Assembly: GCA_015060005.1 (NCBI GenBank)
Contig: SUZI01000001.1
Span: 434,001 to 498,000 of the forward strand
DNA length: 64,000 nucleotides
Reading direction: 5' to 3'
Source of the DNA: Rikenellaceae bacterium
GTDB lineage: Bacteria; Bacteroidota; Bacteroidia; Bacteroidales; Rikenellaceae
The notes under the pieces are model-generated. The model was not told the DNA's origin, made no database searches, and saw only the letters and a list, made by a program, of their open reading frames with translations. Within the stretch, counting starts at the first letter, position 1. Each line of letters opens with the position of its first letter. Shown here piece after piece: positions 51,938 to 61,856 of this stretch. The translations under genes and the position numbers were made by a program.

Positions 51938-53758
51938 ATGAAAGCCCGATTGATGATAATAGCTTGTCTGCTGACAATAGCTTTGCCTCTCTCTACATTA
52001 GCCAAGACTATTACCAAGGTTACAATATCAATAGAAGAGCCCACAGTAGGTGGACTACCACCGCAGACTGCGTCCGTTCCCGAGACTGCCAGCACCGAGG
52101 TTGCAGAGGTATCTTGGTCGGGCGAGTTCGATGGGGATAAGTTTATCCAGGGCAATAACTACACCATCACCATAAAGATAAAGGTGAAGGAGAGCTCTGC
52201 GAACACATTCTCCCCTTCGTCTACCATCAACGCTACCGTCAATGGTAAGAAGGCACGAGCAAGCTACGTCGGAGCAAAGAACATCACGGTAAAGTACACC
52301 TGGAAAACTCTTGGTGGCGAGAACCCCAACACCCCTCAATACAAAATCAAGTCTCAGCTCGCTGAGCTCGCTAAGGCATACACCGCAACCAACGCTACCG
52401 ACGACAAGGAGGTGCTTGAGTATCTGAGAAAGGCTCTGCCACAGGCAGAGATATGGTGTGCCGGAGGAGCGTATAAATACACACGCAAATTGCCTTCTGA
52501 TACCAAGGATGGCAACTTCTCTATGGCAATTGGAATCACAATGGACGGCATAACCATCGAACGATATGGCTTCCTTGCGGTGATTCCGGCTCTCAACAAA
52601 TCAGAGGACGCCACAAATCTGGATGCCGACAGGATTTTGATGGAGAAGGCACTGCGAGATTTCGACACTACGGCAAAGACCAAGCCGGAGGAGCTGCTTG
52701 CAGCACTGAATGCAGCGGCGACCCACGGCACACAGGCTACGTGGGGTGATAAATTTGCTTACAACGCACCGTCGTCAAACAGCAGAGGAAGCATTGAAGG
52801 TAATATCATCATCTCTCTGGGCGACAAAAGAGCTGTTATCAGTGCATATAAGGTGCTGCCAATAGACGGCACGCCTGACGACGCTGCTGTGGATGAAGAT
52901 TTCAGTTCTATCCTCAGAGCTTTGAAGGCGTATGAAGTAACTAAGAACACCACCGAGCAGGAGTTGATGACTGTAGCAAGAGCAGCTATCAAAAATGACT
53001 CTAAGCTCACCTGCACCGGCTTCTCGGTATCGCTGCCGGACTATGACAGGGAGGGTAAGGTTGTTCTGAATATGGAGCTGGAGCTCAATGGCAAGACCCG
53101 TATCCCTCGCTTCGCAGCATCGCTGCCAATGGAGGAGCGAATCATAGAAAACTTCCCCGACGGTTGGAGTGTAAATTACCACGAATGGGAGGTGCTTCGC
53201 CTGACCAACATCGAACGTCATAAGAAGGGTGTCGGTCCTCTGATAATGGCTCCGGAGTTGATTACCACTGCCGACCTTCGTGCCAAAGAGATAACTCAGG
53301 AATATAGCCACACTCGACCTAATGGATCACCATTTTATGTCGCTATTGACCATGTATTCATTTTGAATAAAATAACGGGTGAGAATATAGCTAAAATGGC
53401 GAAAACCCCCGAACAGGTGGTCACAGCTTGGATGAACTCTCCGGGACACCGTGCAAATATGCTCAAGGGTGCATTCACATACTTTGGCTGTGGTGTTGCC
53501 GTACACAGGGATGTGAAACACTGGGTTCAGCTCTTCGCCACAGGTGGCGGTATGGTCACAGCTAAGACCAGCAACGGTGTTTACCACTTCGAGACCATCG
53601 AGCAGATGGAGCAGGCTATCGTCATCTGTACCACCAACGAGGGATATACGGGATACATCCCGCTTGAGGCAGATTGTATGACACAAAATGGTAATCGCTT
53701 CACCTATAAACTCGAGGGCACATCAATAACCGTAACGGTCGCCAATATTGGCGAGTAG
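51938..53758 (+). CDS. Secreted CAP (SCP/PR1-like) domain protein with N-terminal repeat domains
   Basis: Signal peptide; CAP motifs LRLTNIERHKKGVGPLIMAPELITTADLRAKEITQEYSHTRPNGSPF...GENIAKMAKTPEQVVTAWMNSPGHRANMLKGAFTYFGCGVA...WVQLFATGG. Confidence 0.88.
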   Translation: MKARLMIIACLLTIALPLSTLAKTITKVTISIEEPTVGGLPPQTASVPETASTEVAEVSWSGEFDGDKFIQGNNYTITIKIKVKESSANTFSPSSTINATVNGKKARASYVGAKNITVKYTWKTLGGENPNTPQYKIKSQLAELAKAYTATNATDDKEVLEYLRKALPQAEIWCAGGAYKYTRKLPSDTKDGNFSMAIGITMDGITIERYGFLAVIPALNKSEDATNLDADRILMEKALRDFDTTAKTKPEELLAALNAAATHGTQATWGDKFAYNAPSSNSRGSIEGNIIISLGDKRAVISAYKVLPIDGTPDDAAVDEDFSSILRALKAYEVTKNTTEQELMTVARAAIKNDSKLTCTGFSVSLPDYDREGKVVLNMELELNGKTRIPRFAASLPMEERIIENFPDGWSVNYHEWEVLRLTNIERHKKGVGPLIMAPELITTADLRAKEITQEYSHTRPNGSPFYVAIDHVFILNKITGENIAKMAKTPEQVVTAWMNSPGHRANMLKGAFTYFGCGVAVHRDVKHWVQLFATGGGMVTAKTSNGVYHFETIEQMEQAIVICTTNEGYTGYIPLEADCMTQNGNRFTYKLEGTSITVTVANIGE

Positions 53759-53825
53759 GCACATCTCGCCGCCGATAGGTTATAGTGGCGTGATAGAGTT
53801 TGAGTAGAGCCGACTGTAGAAAGCA

Positions 53826-53897
53826 AGGGGCTGTCGCAACAAATCAATGTTGGACAGCCCTTTTCGTAGAAGCTATATAGCAAGAGCTACTTTTAGA
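53826..53897 (+). repeat. Dispersed intergenic repeat, copy D, with terminator-like hairpin
   Basis: AAGGGGCTGTCgcaacaaatcaatgttgGACAGCCCTTTTCG, then TAGAAGCTATATAGCAAGAGCTACTTTTAG (core 53867-53886). Confidence 0.7.
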
Positions 53898-53901
53898 GTT
53901 C

Positions 53902-54435
53902 TTACTGTTTCAGCTTAATAAAGACCACTCCATCCGACACATCGCCATACTGCTCAAACGCCTTAGCATCCTCATTCTTCAGCACGGTAATCAAATCAAT
54001 ATTGAGTGGGTGGACACTGTCGAGATTATCTATGACCTTCACATTATTCTCGCCATCCACCTGGATATATAGAGGCTTTATTGTCATAAACGGTTCGCCA
54101 TCTTCACCTGCTTTTTTTGCAGCCACAACCGTTACCGACTTGGTTTCGCTGTTACCCTCTGTTCGTTTCTTTACAATAACCACAGGCTCCTCATCCGCAG
54201 ATATAGGAGTTGCGTCAAAATGCAGCAGAGGGTGTGCTGTTCGCATCAGCATCACACGCTCCACACCCTTCACGATTTGGGTATCCTTCACCTCCTCGGC
54301 AGGCATATTCTTAAACACCTCCTCCGACACCACCTCACCGTTTATAACATAGAGAGTCTTGCCCTCCTCCTGATTCTGTGCCGACGCCACCATAGCCGAC
54401 GCTAAGGCGAGCACCAAAAACAACATCTTTTTCAT
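53902..54435 (-). CDS. Small secreted protein with TonB-receptor plug-like motifs
   Basis: Signal peptide MKKMLFLVLALASAMVASAQ; TLYVINGEVVSEEVFKNMPAEEVKDTQIVKGVERVMLM and PLYIQVDGE...INLITVLKN-like...YGDVSDGVVFIKLK. ATG at 54435 preferred. Confidence 0.6.
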   Translation of the reverse strand: MKKMLFLVLALASAMVASAQNQEEGKTLYVINGEVVSEEVFKNMPAEEVKDTQIVKGVERVMLMRTAHPLLHFDATPISADEEPVVIVKKRTEGNSETKSVTVVAAKKAGEDGEPFMTIKPLYIQVDGENNVKVIDNLDSVHPLNIDLITVLKNEDAKAFEQYGDVSDGVVFIKLKQ

Positions 54436-54518
54436 AATAAAATCGCTTGTTTGAAAGTTATACAAATGTAGCAAACCGGTTTTTCTACTGCAAATATAAC
54501 GTCGTACAAATGATAAAA

Positions 54519-54558
54519 ATGTAAACCAAGCGTTAAGAAATGTTAACAAATGTTAACT
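54519..54558. promoter_or_regulatory. Phased direct repeats between divergent promoters (candidate response-regulator operator)
   Basis: ATGTAAACCAA GCGTTAAGAA ATGTTAACAA ATGTTAACTC; GTTAA at 54532, 54542 and 54552. -7 boxes: TATATTTG on minus (54491-54498) and TACTTTTG on plus (54584-54591). Confidence 0.55.
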
Positions 54559-54612
54559 CCTCGTTTTATTAGAAAAATATCCATACTTTTGTTTTAAGAA
54601 ATCACTTTTGCG

Positions 54613-55833
54613 ATGAATCGCCGCTACTTTCGTAACATATCACTCTTTGTCATTGCGTCGCTTATGCTGCTCGCCACTATCCAGGCAGTATCGGTATATA
54701 GTGCCTACCGCAACAGAGTCGAAGAGTATCACAACCGCGTTGAGACGACGACCTACAAGAGTATCTACTCCGCTTTCCGTATGGATGCTGTGCCGGGCGT
54801 ACCCAATGCCTCTCGCGTAAGGATTAATCTGCAGGAGTTCCGCCTCTTCTTTGAGCCCAACCTGCGTGATGTAGCCATTGATGAGCCATACAACATAGAT
54901 ATTATCGACAAGCAGAGCGGGCGTACAATGATGCAATACCACACCGACAAAGCTATTGAAAACCCCACAACACACCTCTTCGATGTCGATGATGACTCAC
55001 TCTTCGCTCTACGCCTTACGATTAACACCCCATACGAACAGTTCTGGAGCGATGTCAAATGGATTATCCTCTCTTCGGTGGCTATCGTCATATTACTTGC
55101 AGCCATACTCATCTACCTCATCCGCACGATGTATCGCCAACGCACCCTTGAGCAGATGCGACGCGACTTTACACACAACATAACGCACGAGCTGAAGACC
55201 CCCATATCGGTTGCTGTCGCCGCCACAGATGCTATGCGTAACTTCTCGGCAGACGCCGACGTGGAACGCCGCAGCCGCTACTTGGAGATGGTCGAGCAGC
55301 AGCTAACACAGCTATCCACCATGGTCGAAAACATCCTCACGGTGTCGGTAGATGGCAGAGAAGTTCGTTGCAACTTCACCCGCTTCAGGCTTCTTCCTCT
55401 GCTACAAAGCACCACACAAGCCATATCGCTCAGCCAGCAAAAGAGCGTAGAGTTCTGTATCGAGTGCTCCGACAGCCAGGAGGTGCGAGCCGACGAGATG
55501 CACCTGCGACAGATACTCTCGACGCTGATTGACAACGCCATAAAATACTCTGGCGAAAGTGTCAAAATCACGCTACGAGCCTACTCCGAGGCAGACCACA
55601 CCGTAATAGAGTGCAGCGACAACGGGTTCGGTATCTCTCGCGAGCACCAACGCCATATCTTCGAGAAGTTCTACCGAGTGCCGACAGGCGAGATTCACCA
55701 CGCCAGAGGCTACGGGTTGGGGCTCTATTATACCCACAAAGTCATCCGCCAACACGGTGGCGAGATTAGTGTCAACAGCCGCATAGGCAAAGGCTCTACA
55801 TTTACCATAAAACTACCTACGAATGGAGAATAA
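54613..55833 (+). CDS. Sensor histidine kinase (RprX-like)
   Basis: DFTHNITHELKTPISVAVAATDAM (H box); LSTLIDNAIKYSGESVKITL (N box); SDNGFGISREHQRHIFEKFYRV; GYGLGLYYTHKVIRQHGGEI. Confidence 0.96.
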   Translation: MNRRYFRNISLFVIASLMLLATIQAVSVYSAYRNRVEEYHNRVETTTYKSIYSAFRMDAVPGVPNASRVRINLQEFRLFFEPNLRDVAIDEPYNIDIIDKQSGRTMMQYHTDKAIENPTTHLFDVDDDSLFALRLTINTPYEQFWSDVKWIILSSVAIVILLAAILIYLIRTMYRQRTLEQMRRDFTHNITHELKTPISVAVAATDAMRNFSADADVERRSRYLEMVEQQLTQLSTMVENILTVSVDGREVRCNFTRFRLLPLLQSTTQAISLSQQKSVEFCIECSDSQEVRADEMHLRQILSTLIDNAIKYSGESVKITLRAYSEADHTVIECSDNGFGISREHQRHIFEKFYRVPTGEIHHARGYGLGLYYTHKVIRQHGGEISVNSRIGKGSTFTIKLPTNGE

Positions 55834-56506
55834 AATCAAATTGTTGCTCGCCGAGGATGAGCAGATGTTAGCAGAGATTCTATCCGACACCCTCTCTGAG
55901 CGAGGCTTCGACATACGCATAGCACGCGATGGTGAGCAGGCATTGAAGCTTGCACGCCTCGAGGAGTGGGATGTCATCGTGAGCGATGTTATGATGCCAC
56001 GTATGGATGGCTTCAACTTCGCCCGAGCACTACGTCGCCAGGGCTGCACCACACCAATTCTCTTCCTCACAGCCCTCTCCGCTACGAGCGATGTTGTCAA
56101 GGGCTTCGAGGTTGGCGGCAACGATTTTCTGAAGAAGCCTTTTGCAATCGACGAGCTTATAGTCCGCTGTCGTGCTTTGGCTGGCAGGGGTCGCTATGAG
56201 CAGAACGAGCCCAAAAGCTACGAGATAGGCTCTTTTGTCTTCACACCCTCGGACTACACCCTTACCATACAGAATACGACCACCCTGCTCTCGGCTCGCG
56301 AGAGTGCTGTGCTGCATCATCTTGTCCGCCACAAAGGTGAGGTGGTCGAGGCAAGCACCATACTCCGAGAGCTGTGGGGCGACGACAACTATTTCAACCT
56401 CCGCTCGCTGAATGTCTATATCTCACGTCTGCGTCGCTGCTTATCGAGCGACAGCAATGTGGAGATTATCAGTATAAGGGGCGTCGGTTACCGCCTAAAA
56501 GATTAA
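55823..56506 (+). CDS. OmpR-family response regulator (RprY-like)
   Basis: IKLLLAEDEQMLAEILSDTL; DVIVSDVMMPRMDGFNFARAL; winged-helix C-terminus LRSLNVYISRLRRCLSSDSNVEIISIRGVGYRLKD. Confidence 0.97.
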   Translation: MENKIKLLLAEDEQMLAEILSDTLSERGFDIRIARDGEQALKLARLEEWDVIVSDVMMPRMDGFNFARALRRQGCTTPILFLTALSATSDVVKGFEVGGNDFLKKPFAIDELIVRCRALAGRGRYEQNEPKSYEIGSFVFTPSDYTLTIQNTTTLLSARESAVLHHLVRHKGEVVEASTILRELWGDDNYFNLRSLNVYISRLRRCLSSDSNVEIISIRGVGYRLKD

Positions 56507-56511
56507 ACAAT

Positions 56512-56546
56512 AAGCGGAGAGGCATCAACCTCTCCGCTCACTATTT
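56512..56546. terminator. Terminator between the response regulator gene and clpB (convergent)
   Basis: AAGCGGAGAGGcatcaaCCTCTCCGCT. Confidence 0.8.
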
Positions 56547-59148
56547 AGTTTGCAAACGTTAGCTTCTCGCCATCACTATCTATCCTTATCGGCACTTCGC
56601 GATTAACCGTGCCTGCCAAAATCTGCTTCGACAGTGCATTGATAACCTCTCGTTGCAGGACTCGTTTCACGGGGCGAGCACCGAAAAGCGGGTCGTATCC
56701 CCAGCGAGCAATAAGCTCCTTAGCCGCCACGCTATACTCCAACTTGATACCATTCTGGGCAAGCATACGACTGATGATACCCATCTGAATATCTACAATC
56801 TGCTCTATGTCGCGACGTGTCAGCGGCTCAAACATCACTATCTCGTCGATACGATTCAGGAACTCGGGCTTCAGATGCACCTTCAACATCTCCACCACAG
56901 CCTCACGTGTCCGCTCGACAACATCTTCCTGCAGTGCTTCGCCATCGAAAGCCTTGGCGAAGTTCTCCTGGATAATCTGCGAGCCCATATTCGATGTCAT
57001 AATGATTATCGTATTGCGGAAATCGACCACACGACCCTTATTATCCGTCAGACGACCATCATCCAGCACCTGCAACAAGATGTTAAAGACATCGGGGTGA
57101 GCCTTCTCTATCTCGTCCAGCAACACCACCGAATAGGGCTTGCGACGTACCGCCTCGGTCAGCTGTCCACCCTCATCGTAGCCTACATATCCCGGAGGAG
57201 CTCCCACTAAACGCGATACGCTGTGTCGCTCCTGATACTCGCTCATATCGATACGTGTCATCATCGAGTCATCGTTGAAGAGGAACTCCGCCAGAGCCTT
57301 TGCCAGCTCGGTCTTACCCACGCCCGTTGTGCCCAAGAAGATAAACGAGCCTATCGGACGACGCACATCACTCAGTCCGGCACGTGAGCGACGCACCGCA
57401 TCCGAGATGACCTCTATGGCGTGCTGCTGTCCCACCACGCGGCGGTGCAACTCCTCCTCCATCGAGAGCAGTTTCTCACTCTCCGATGCCATCATACGCT
57501 GTACGGGGATACCTGTCCAGCGAGCCACCACCTCGGCTATATCCTGCGAGTCGACCTCCTCCTTTATCATCGCCTTACCCGACGCTGTCGTAAGGTCCAA
57601 CTCCTCCTGCAGAGCCTTTATCTTCTGCTCACACTCCACTATCTTACCGTAGCGAATCTCCGCCACACGACCGTAGTCGCCGCTGCGTTCCGCCTGCTGA
57701 GCCTCCACCTTCAGGTGCTCTATCGCATCCTTGTTGCTCTGTATGTTATGTAGGATATCTCGCTCACCCTGCCACTTGGCTCTCAGGGCTGACTCCTTGC
57801 TCTTGAGCTCCTCTATGTCGCGTGTAAGCATCTCCACACGCTGCTTATCCTTCTCGCGACGTATCGCCTCTCGTTCAATCTCCAACTGACGTATACGACG
57901 GTCGAGGTTATCTATCTCCTCGGGCACAGAGTTCATCTCCAAACGCAGATGTGCTGCCGCCTCATCCACCAGGTCGATAGCCTTGTCGGGCAAGAAACGC
58001 GATGTAATATAGCGGTGCGAGAGCTCCACAGCCGCCACTATCGCCTCATCCTTGATACGCACACGGTGGTGCGACTCATAACGCTCCTTCAGACCTCGCA
58101 GGATAGATATCGCGTCCTCGGTTGTAGGCTCATCGACCATCACCTTCTGGAAACGACGCTCCAGAGCCTTATCCTGCTCGAAATACTTCTGAAACTCATC
58201 GAGCGTCGTAGCACCTATCGTACGCAACTCGCCACGAGCGAGGGCTGGCTTCAGGATGTTGGCAGCATCCATCGCTCCGCTCGTCTTACCCGCACCGACC
58301 AGAGTGTGAATCTCGTCGATGAAGAGCAATATCTCTCCATCGCTCGCTATGACCTCCTGCACGACACCCTTCAGTCGCTCCTCAAACTCGCCCTGATACT
58401 TCGCTCCGGCAACCAATGCTCCCATATCGAGCGAGAAGATAAGCTTCGATTTAAGGTTTTCGGGCACGTCGCCATCCACTATACGATGGGCTATACCCTC
58501 GGCTATGGCTGTCTTACCAACACCCGCCTCACCGACAAGTATAGGGTTGTTCTTCGTGCGACGCGAGAGAATCTGCAACACACGACGTATCTCATCATCG
58601 CGACCAATCACAGGGTCTAACTTTCCGCTACGTGCCATCTCATTCAGGTTGATAGCATACTTTCCAAGTGCATTAAACTCCTGTGAGGCGGTCTGCGAAT
58701 CCACCGTCGAGCCCTTACGGAATGTACGTATTGCCTCCATAAGCTCCTTCTCCGAAGCACCTTGTCGCTTCAGTATGTCGGCTGCCGCACCTCGCTCGGC
58801 AACAAGTGCCAACAGCAGATGCTCCACCGAAGCATATTTATCGTTAAACTTGCGAGTGAAATCTATCGCTCGCTGCACCACCTTCGATGTGTCGGTCGAG
58901 AAGTAGTTCTCGCCCGTAGCACCCGTAACTTTCGCTAACGAGGCTACCGCCTGCTCCACCTCCTGACGTAGCGAGCGTGTCGAAACACCCACTCTACCCA
59001 ACAAAAATACCGATAGCGAGTCCTCCTCACGTATGAGCGAGAGAAGTACGTGCAGTGGCTCTACCGCCTGCTGCTGACGCTCTGCGGCAATGGCTATTGC
59101 ACCCTGCAATGCCTCTTGTGCCTTGATTGTTAAAGAATTGATGTTCAT
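56545..59148 (-). CDS. clpB: ATP-dependent chaperone ClpB
   Basis: Two AAA+ modules ([36 protein letters not shown]), long coiled-coil middle domain, [20 protein letters not shown]. Confidence 0.98.
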   Translation of the reverse strand: MNINSLTIKAQEALQGAIAIAAERQQQAVEPLHVLLSLIREEDSLSVFLLGRVGVSTRSLRQEVEQAVASLAKVTGATGENYFSTDTSKVVQRAIDFTRKFNDKYASVEHLLLALVAERGAAADILKRQGASEKELMEAIRTFRKGSTVDSQTASQEFNALGKYAINLNEMARSGKLDPVIGRDDEIRRVLQILSRRTKNNPILVGEAGVGKTAIAEGIAHRIVDGDVPENLKSKLIFSLDMGALVAGAKYQGEFEERLKGVVQEVIASDGEILLFIDEIHTLVGAGKTSGAMDAANILKPALARGELRTIGATTLDEFQKYFEQDKALERRFQKVMVDEPTTEDAISILRGLKERYESHHRVRIKDEAIVAAVELSHRYITSRFLPDKAIDLVDEAAAHLRLEMNSVPEEIDNLDRRIRQLEIEREAIRREKDKQRVEMLTRDIEELKSKESALRAKWQGERDILHNIQSNKDAIEHLKVEAQQAERSGDYGRVAEIRYGKIVECEQKIKALQEELDLTTASGKAMIKEEVDSQDIAEVVARWTGIPVQRMMASESEKLLSMEEELHRRVVGQQHAIEVISDAVRRSRAGLSDVRRPIGSFIFLGTTGVGKTELAKALAEFLFNDDSMMTRIDMSEYQERHSVSRLVGAPPGYVGYDEGGQLTEAVRRKPYSVVLLDEIEKAHPDVFNILLQVLDDGRLTDNKGRVVDFRNTIIIMTSNMGSQIIQENFAKAFDGEALQEDVVERTREAVVEMLKVHLKPEFLNRIDEIVMFEPLTRRDIEQIVDIQMGIISRMLAQNGIKLEYSVAAKELIARWGYDPLFGARPVKRVLQREVINALSKQILAGTVNREVPIRIDSDGEKLTFAN

Positions 59149-59287
59149 AGTTTTTCTGTTTTTTCGTTTGGTTTATGCAGGTGCAAAACCTTTGCCACTC
59201 CATTTTTCGCCTCGACATCAATCCATTTTGGCAGACTTTGACAGCCTACGCCACATCGCTATGACATTTTGTCAGTTGCAAACAAAA

Positions 59288-59361
59288 AGAAGCTGTCCAA
59301 CCGAAAAGTTGCGACAGCTCCTTAATATAAAACCTTACGTAGAAGTTGTATAACGAGAATA
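59288..59361 (+). repeat. Dispersed intergenic repeat, copy E, with terminator-like hairpin
   Basis: AGAAGCTGTCcaaccgaaaagttgcGACAGCTCCTT, then TAGAAGTTGTATAACGAGA (59340-59358). Confidence 0.65.
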
Positions 59362-59363
59362 TA

Positions 59364-61856
59364 CTACTGCTGAGGTATACTACTCTTCTTAACCGTAAAG
59401 AAATTGTTTGAGCCAGGGCTCATAATACGATACTCCGAGTGGTTACTCCACGATGCGGGGCGGTCCTCGATGACCATATCCTCGCCTGTGTCGTTTGGCA
59501 CATACTGACGGATAAGGTTTTGCCAAACAGCTATACGCTGCATACTGCCTGTCGCACCGAACAAATTATCGTCGTTGCACAACTCGCGAAGTGCATCGAG
59601 ATATATCTTGCGATACTCGGGATACTCCAGCAGCTTACTGATGAGCTTACGCGAGCTATCACCCCAGCGTGTTGGGTCCTGACGACCTGCGTCAATAATA
59701 TTAGACGTACCGAGCGTATTATCGTAGTCGTAAGGGATGAAGAAGAACTGATAATCGTACTTGTCGTTCGAGTTGAAGTAGATATAGTAGTTGTTCATAT
59801 TACCCCAATAGTCGTCCCACATACCCACAGCGACATTCACTGCATAGGTCTTCAACAGCAGCTCCACGTCTGTTACCTGGTTAATCCAGGTCTTGAAGCT
59901 ATCACCCGTCTTGCCGTTGAGCTTGAGGATGAAGTCTATGAGCTGCTCCTTTGCCGAAGCAAACTTGTCGCAGTTGGTCTTCAACACGTATGGATAGTTA
60001 CCTGTGCCGGCATCGTCATCGTTCACGAAACGGTTGCTGCCACCGGTCTCCTTCAGGTCGGCTCCGTAGCCACACTTCCAGAGATTGAACTCGCCCTCGC
60101 CAAAGAGCTCGGTACGATTCTTCAGATACTCCTCGTCGATAGCCTCCAACATCTCATATACACCGTAGTATGTCTCTCGAGAGTCGCCCTCAACCTTAAG
60201 CCACAATCGACCATACGAGCAACGGATACCCGCCTCGATACCGTAGCGACGGAAGAGGTTATAGCAATATATCTCGCGAACGTATGCAGGGTCATCCTTA
60301 CACCACTTGAGGTGAATCTTCCTTACGCCACCCAGCTCGTGAGCATCATCCTTCTGGAACTTACGCAGGTTGAGCATAAAGTGTACGTGCTGCCAATCGG
60401 CATTATCGCCCTTGTGCATCTCGCCATTGTTTCCCGCCTCGGGACGACGACGTGAGGTGTTTCCACGCAGACGCAGACCGGCATCGGCAAACGAGTGCTC
60501 CTCGCCATCCTTGATGAAACGTGCATCGCAGTGGATATAGGCGTCGGTGTTGATATCTTTGTCGTACTCCTTCAGCAGGGTGTTCCACTGCTCGAGCGGT
60601 ATCTCCAAGTGAATCTCGGGCAGAGCCTCCAAATCAAAGATATACGATAATCCATCAGCTACCGTTGGGTTGGGATTTGGATTGGGCTCAGGTGTGGCTG
60701 CAGTGTGCTCTATCTCGCCTGTTGCCTCACCGTTAGCCTCGCCAGGGGTTGGAACAGCGTACGCAAACTCACCCTCTCCGTTTGGCACGCGAGAGAACGA
60801 AGCCTCGGTGTTCTCGGGCAACGACTTCTCCGCAAAAGGTGTCGCATCCTCGCCTCGGATAAAGCTATCGACCACCTCGCCCTTGGCATTTACCAGCTCA
60901 AACTTCACCTCTTTCTTTGCCGAGAGACCTGCACTGAAGCCTTTCGATGGGTCGGTCTGGTCAGCCTCCAAAACTAAGTAACCTCCTGCGTCTATAGTCA
61001 AGCCCTCGGGAGCTGTCCAGCAGATGTTATATACACCTACGACATCCGTAGCATCTGAGGCATATTTACGCAGTGTCCAGCCTGCCATTGCAGCTGCTTC
61101 ATCACTGAGGTTGTACAACTCGATGAACTTGTTACCGTTGTATACTTTGTTACCACACAACTCATTCAGCACAACATTACCCTCGCCTGCTCCTGGGTTT
61201 GGTTCTGGGTCGGGCTCTGGGTCGGGAGCAGTATGCTCTATCTCGCCTGTTGCCTCGCCGTTAGCCTCGCCAGGGGTTGGCAGAGCGTATGCAAACTCAC
61301 CCTCTCCGTTTGGCACGCGAGAGAACGAAGCCTCTTTGTTCTCGGGCAACGACTTCTCCGCAAAAGGTGTCGCATCCTCGCCTCGGATAAAGCTATCGAC
61401 CACCTCACCCTCGGCATTTACCAGCTCAAACTTTACCTCTTTCTTTGCCGAGAGACCTGCATTGAAGCCCTTTTTCGGGTCGGTCTGGTCAGCCTCCAAA
61501 ACCAGGTAACCATCGGCAGCAAGTATCAAGCCCTGCGGAGCTCTCCAGCATACATTATATACACCCTCCACATCGGTAGCGTCGGATGCGTACTTACGCA
61601 GTGTCCAGCCTGTCATTGTGGCTGCATCCTCACCGGCGTTATACAACTCGATGAACTTGTTACCGTTATACGCCTTGTTGCCGCACAACTCGTTGAGCAC
61701 AACTTTCACCTCGCTTGGCTCGGGTTCTGGCTCTGGGTCGGGGTCGGGATTAGGTTGTTCGTGATTGGGATTTTCTGGAATAGCTGGGTCTTCGTCCGTA
61801 CACGATGTTGCCAGCAGTGCTGCTACGCAACACACACAAAGAAAAATCTTTTTCAT
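59364..61856 (-). CDS. Lipoprotein with two tandem lamin-tail domains and a CotH kinase-like domain
   Basis: Lipobox ALLATSCTDE; PDPDPEPEPEP linker; two near-identical LTD modules; LRLRGNTSRR...ETYYGVYEMLEAIDEEYLKNR...FFIPYDYDNTLGTSN. ATG at 61856 preferred. Confidence 0.92.
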   Translation of the reverse strand: MKKIFLCVCCVAALLATSCTDEDPAIPENPNHEQPNPDPDPEPEPEPSEVKVVLNELCGNKAYNGNKFIELYNAGEDAATMTGWTLRKYASDATDVEGVYNVCWRAPQGLILAADGYLVLEADQTDPKKGFNAGLSAKKEVKFELVNAEGEVVDSFIRGEDATPFAEKSLPENKEASFSRVPNGEGEFAYALPTPGEANGEATGEIEHTAPDPEPDPEPNPGAGEGNVVLNELCGNKVYNGNKFIELYNLSDEAAAMAGWTLRKYASDATDVVGVYNICWTAPEGLTIDAGGYLVLEADQTDPSKGFSAGLSAKKEVKFELVNAKGEVVDSFIRGEDATPFAEKSLPENTEASFSRVPNGEGEFAYAVPTPGEANGEATGEIEHTAATPEPNPNPNPTVADGLSYIFDLEALPEIHLEIPLEQWNTLLKEYDKDINTDAYIHCDARFIKDGEEHSFADAGLRLRGNTSRRRPEAGNNGEMHKGDNADWQHVHFMLNLRKFQKDDAHELGGVRKIHLKWCKDDPAYVREIYCYNLFRRYGIEAGIRCSYGRLWLKVEGDSRETYYGVYEMLEAIDEEYLKNRTELFGEGEFNLWKCGYGADLKETGGSNRFVNDDDAGTGNYPYVLKTNCDKFASAKEQLIDFILKLNGKTGDSFKTWINQVTDVELLLKTYAVNVAVGMWDDYWGNMNNYYIYFNSNDKYDYQFFFIPYDYDNTLGTSNIIDAGRQDPTRWGDSSRKLISKLLEYPEYRKIYLDALRELCNDDNLFGATGSMQRIAVWQNLIRQYVPNDTGEDMVIEDRPASWSNHSEYRIMSPGSNNFFTVKKSSIPQQ

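Noticed and set aside
57949-58620. 223-aa plus-strand ORF antisense to clpB
   Set aside because: Inside the conserved clpB gene on the opposite strand; no motif support.
59439-60455. 338-aa plus-strand ORF antisense to the CotH lipoprotein
   Set aside because: Antisense to a recognisable CotH domain; not supported by motifs.
60703-61300. Repeated DNA blocks that might suggest a CRISPR-like or insertion repeat
   Set aside because: 528-bp-period repeats are in-frame and encode duplicated lamin-tail domains, so they are a protein-domain duplication.
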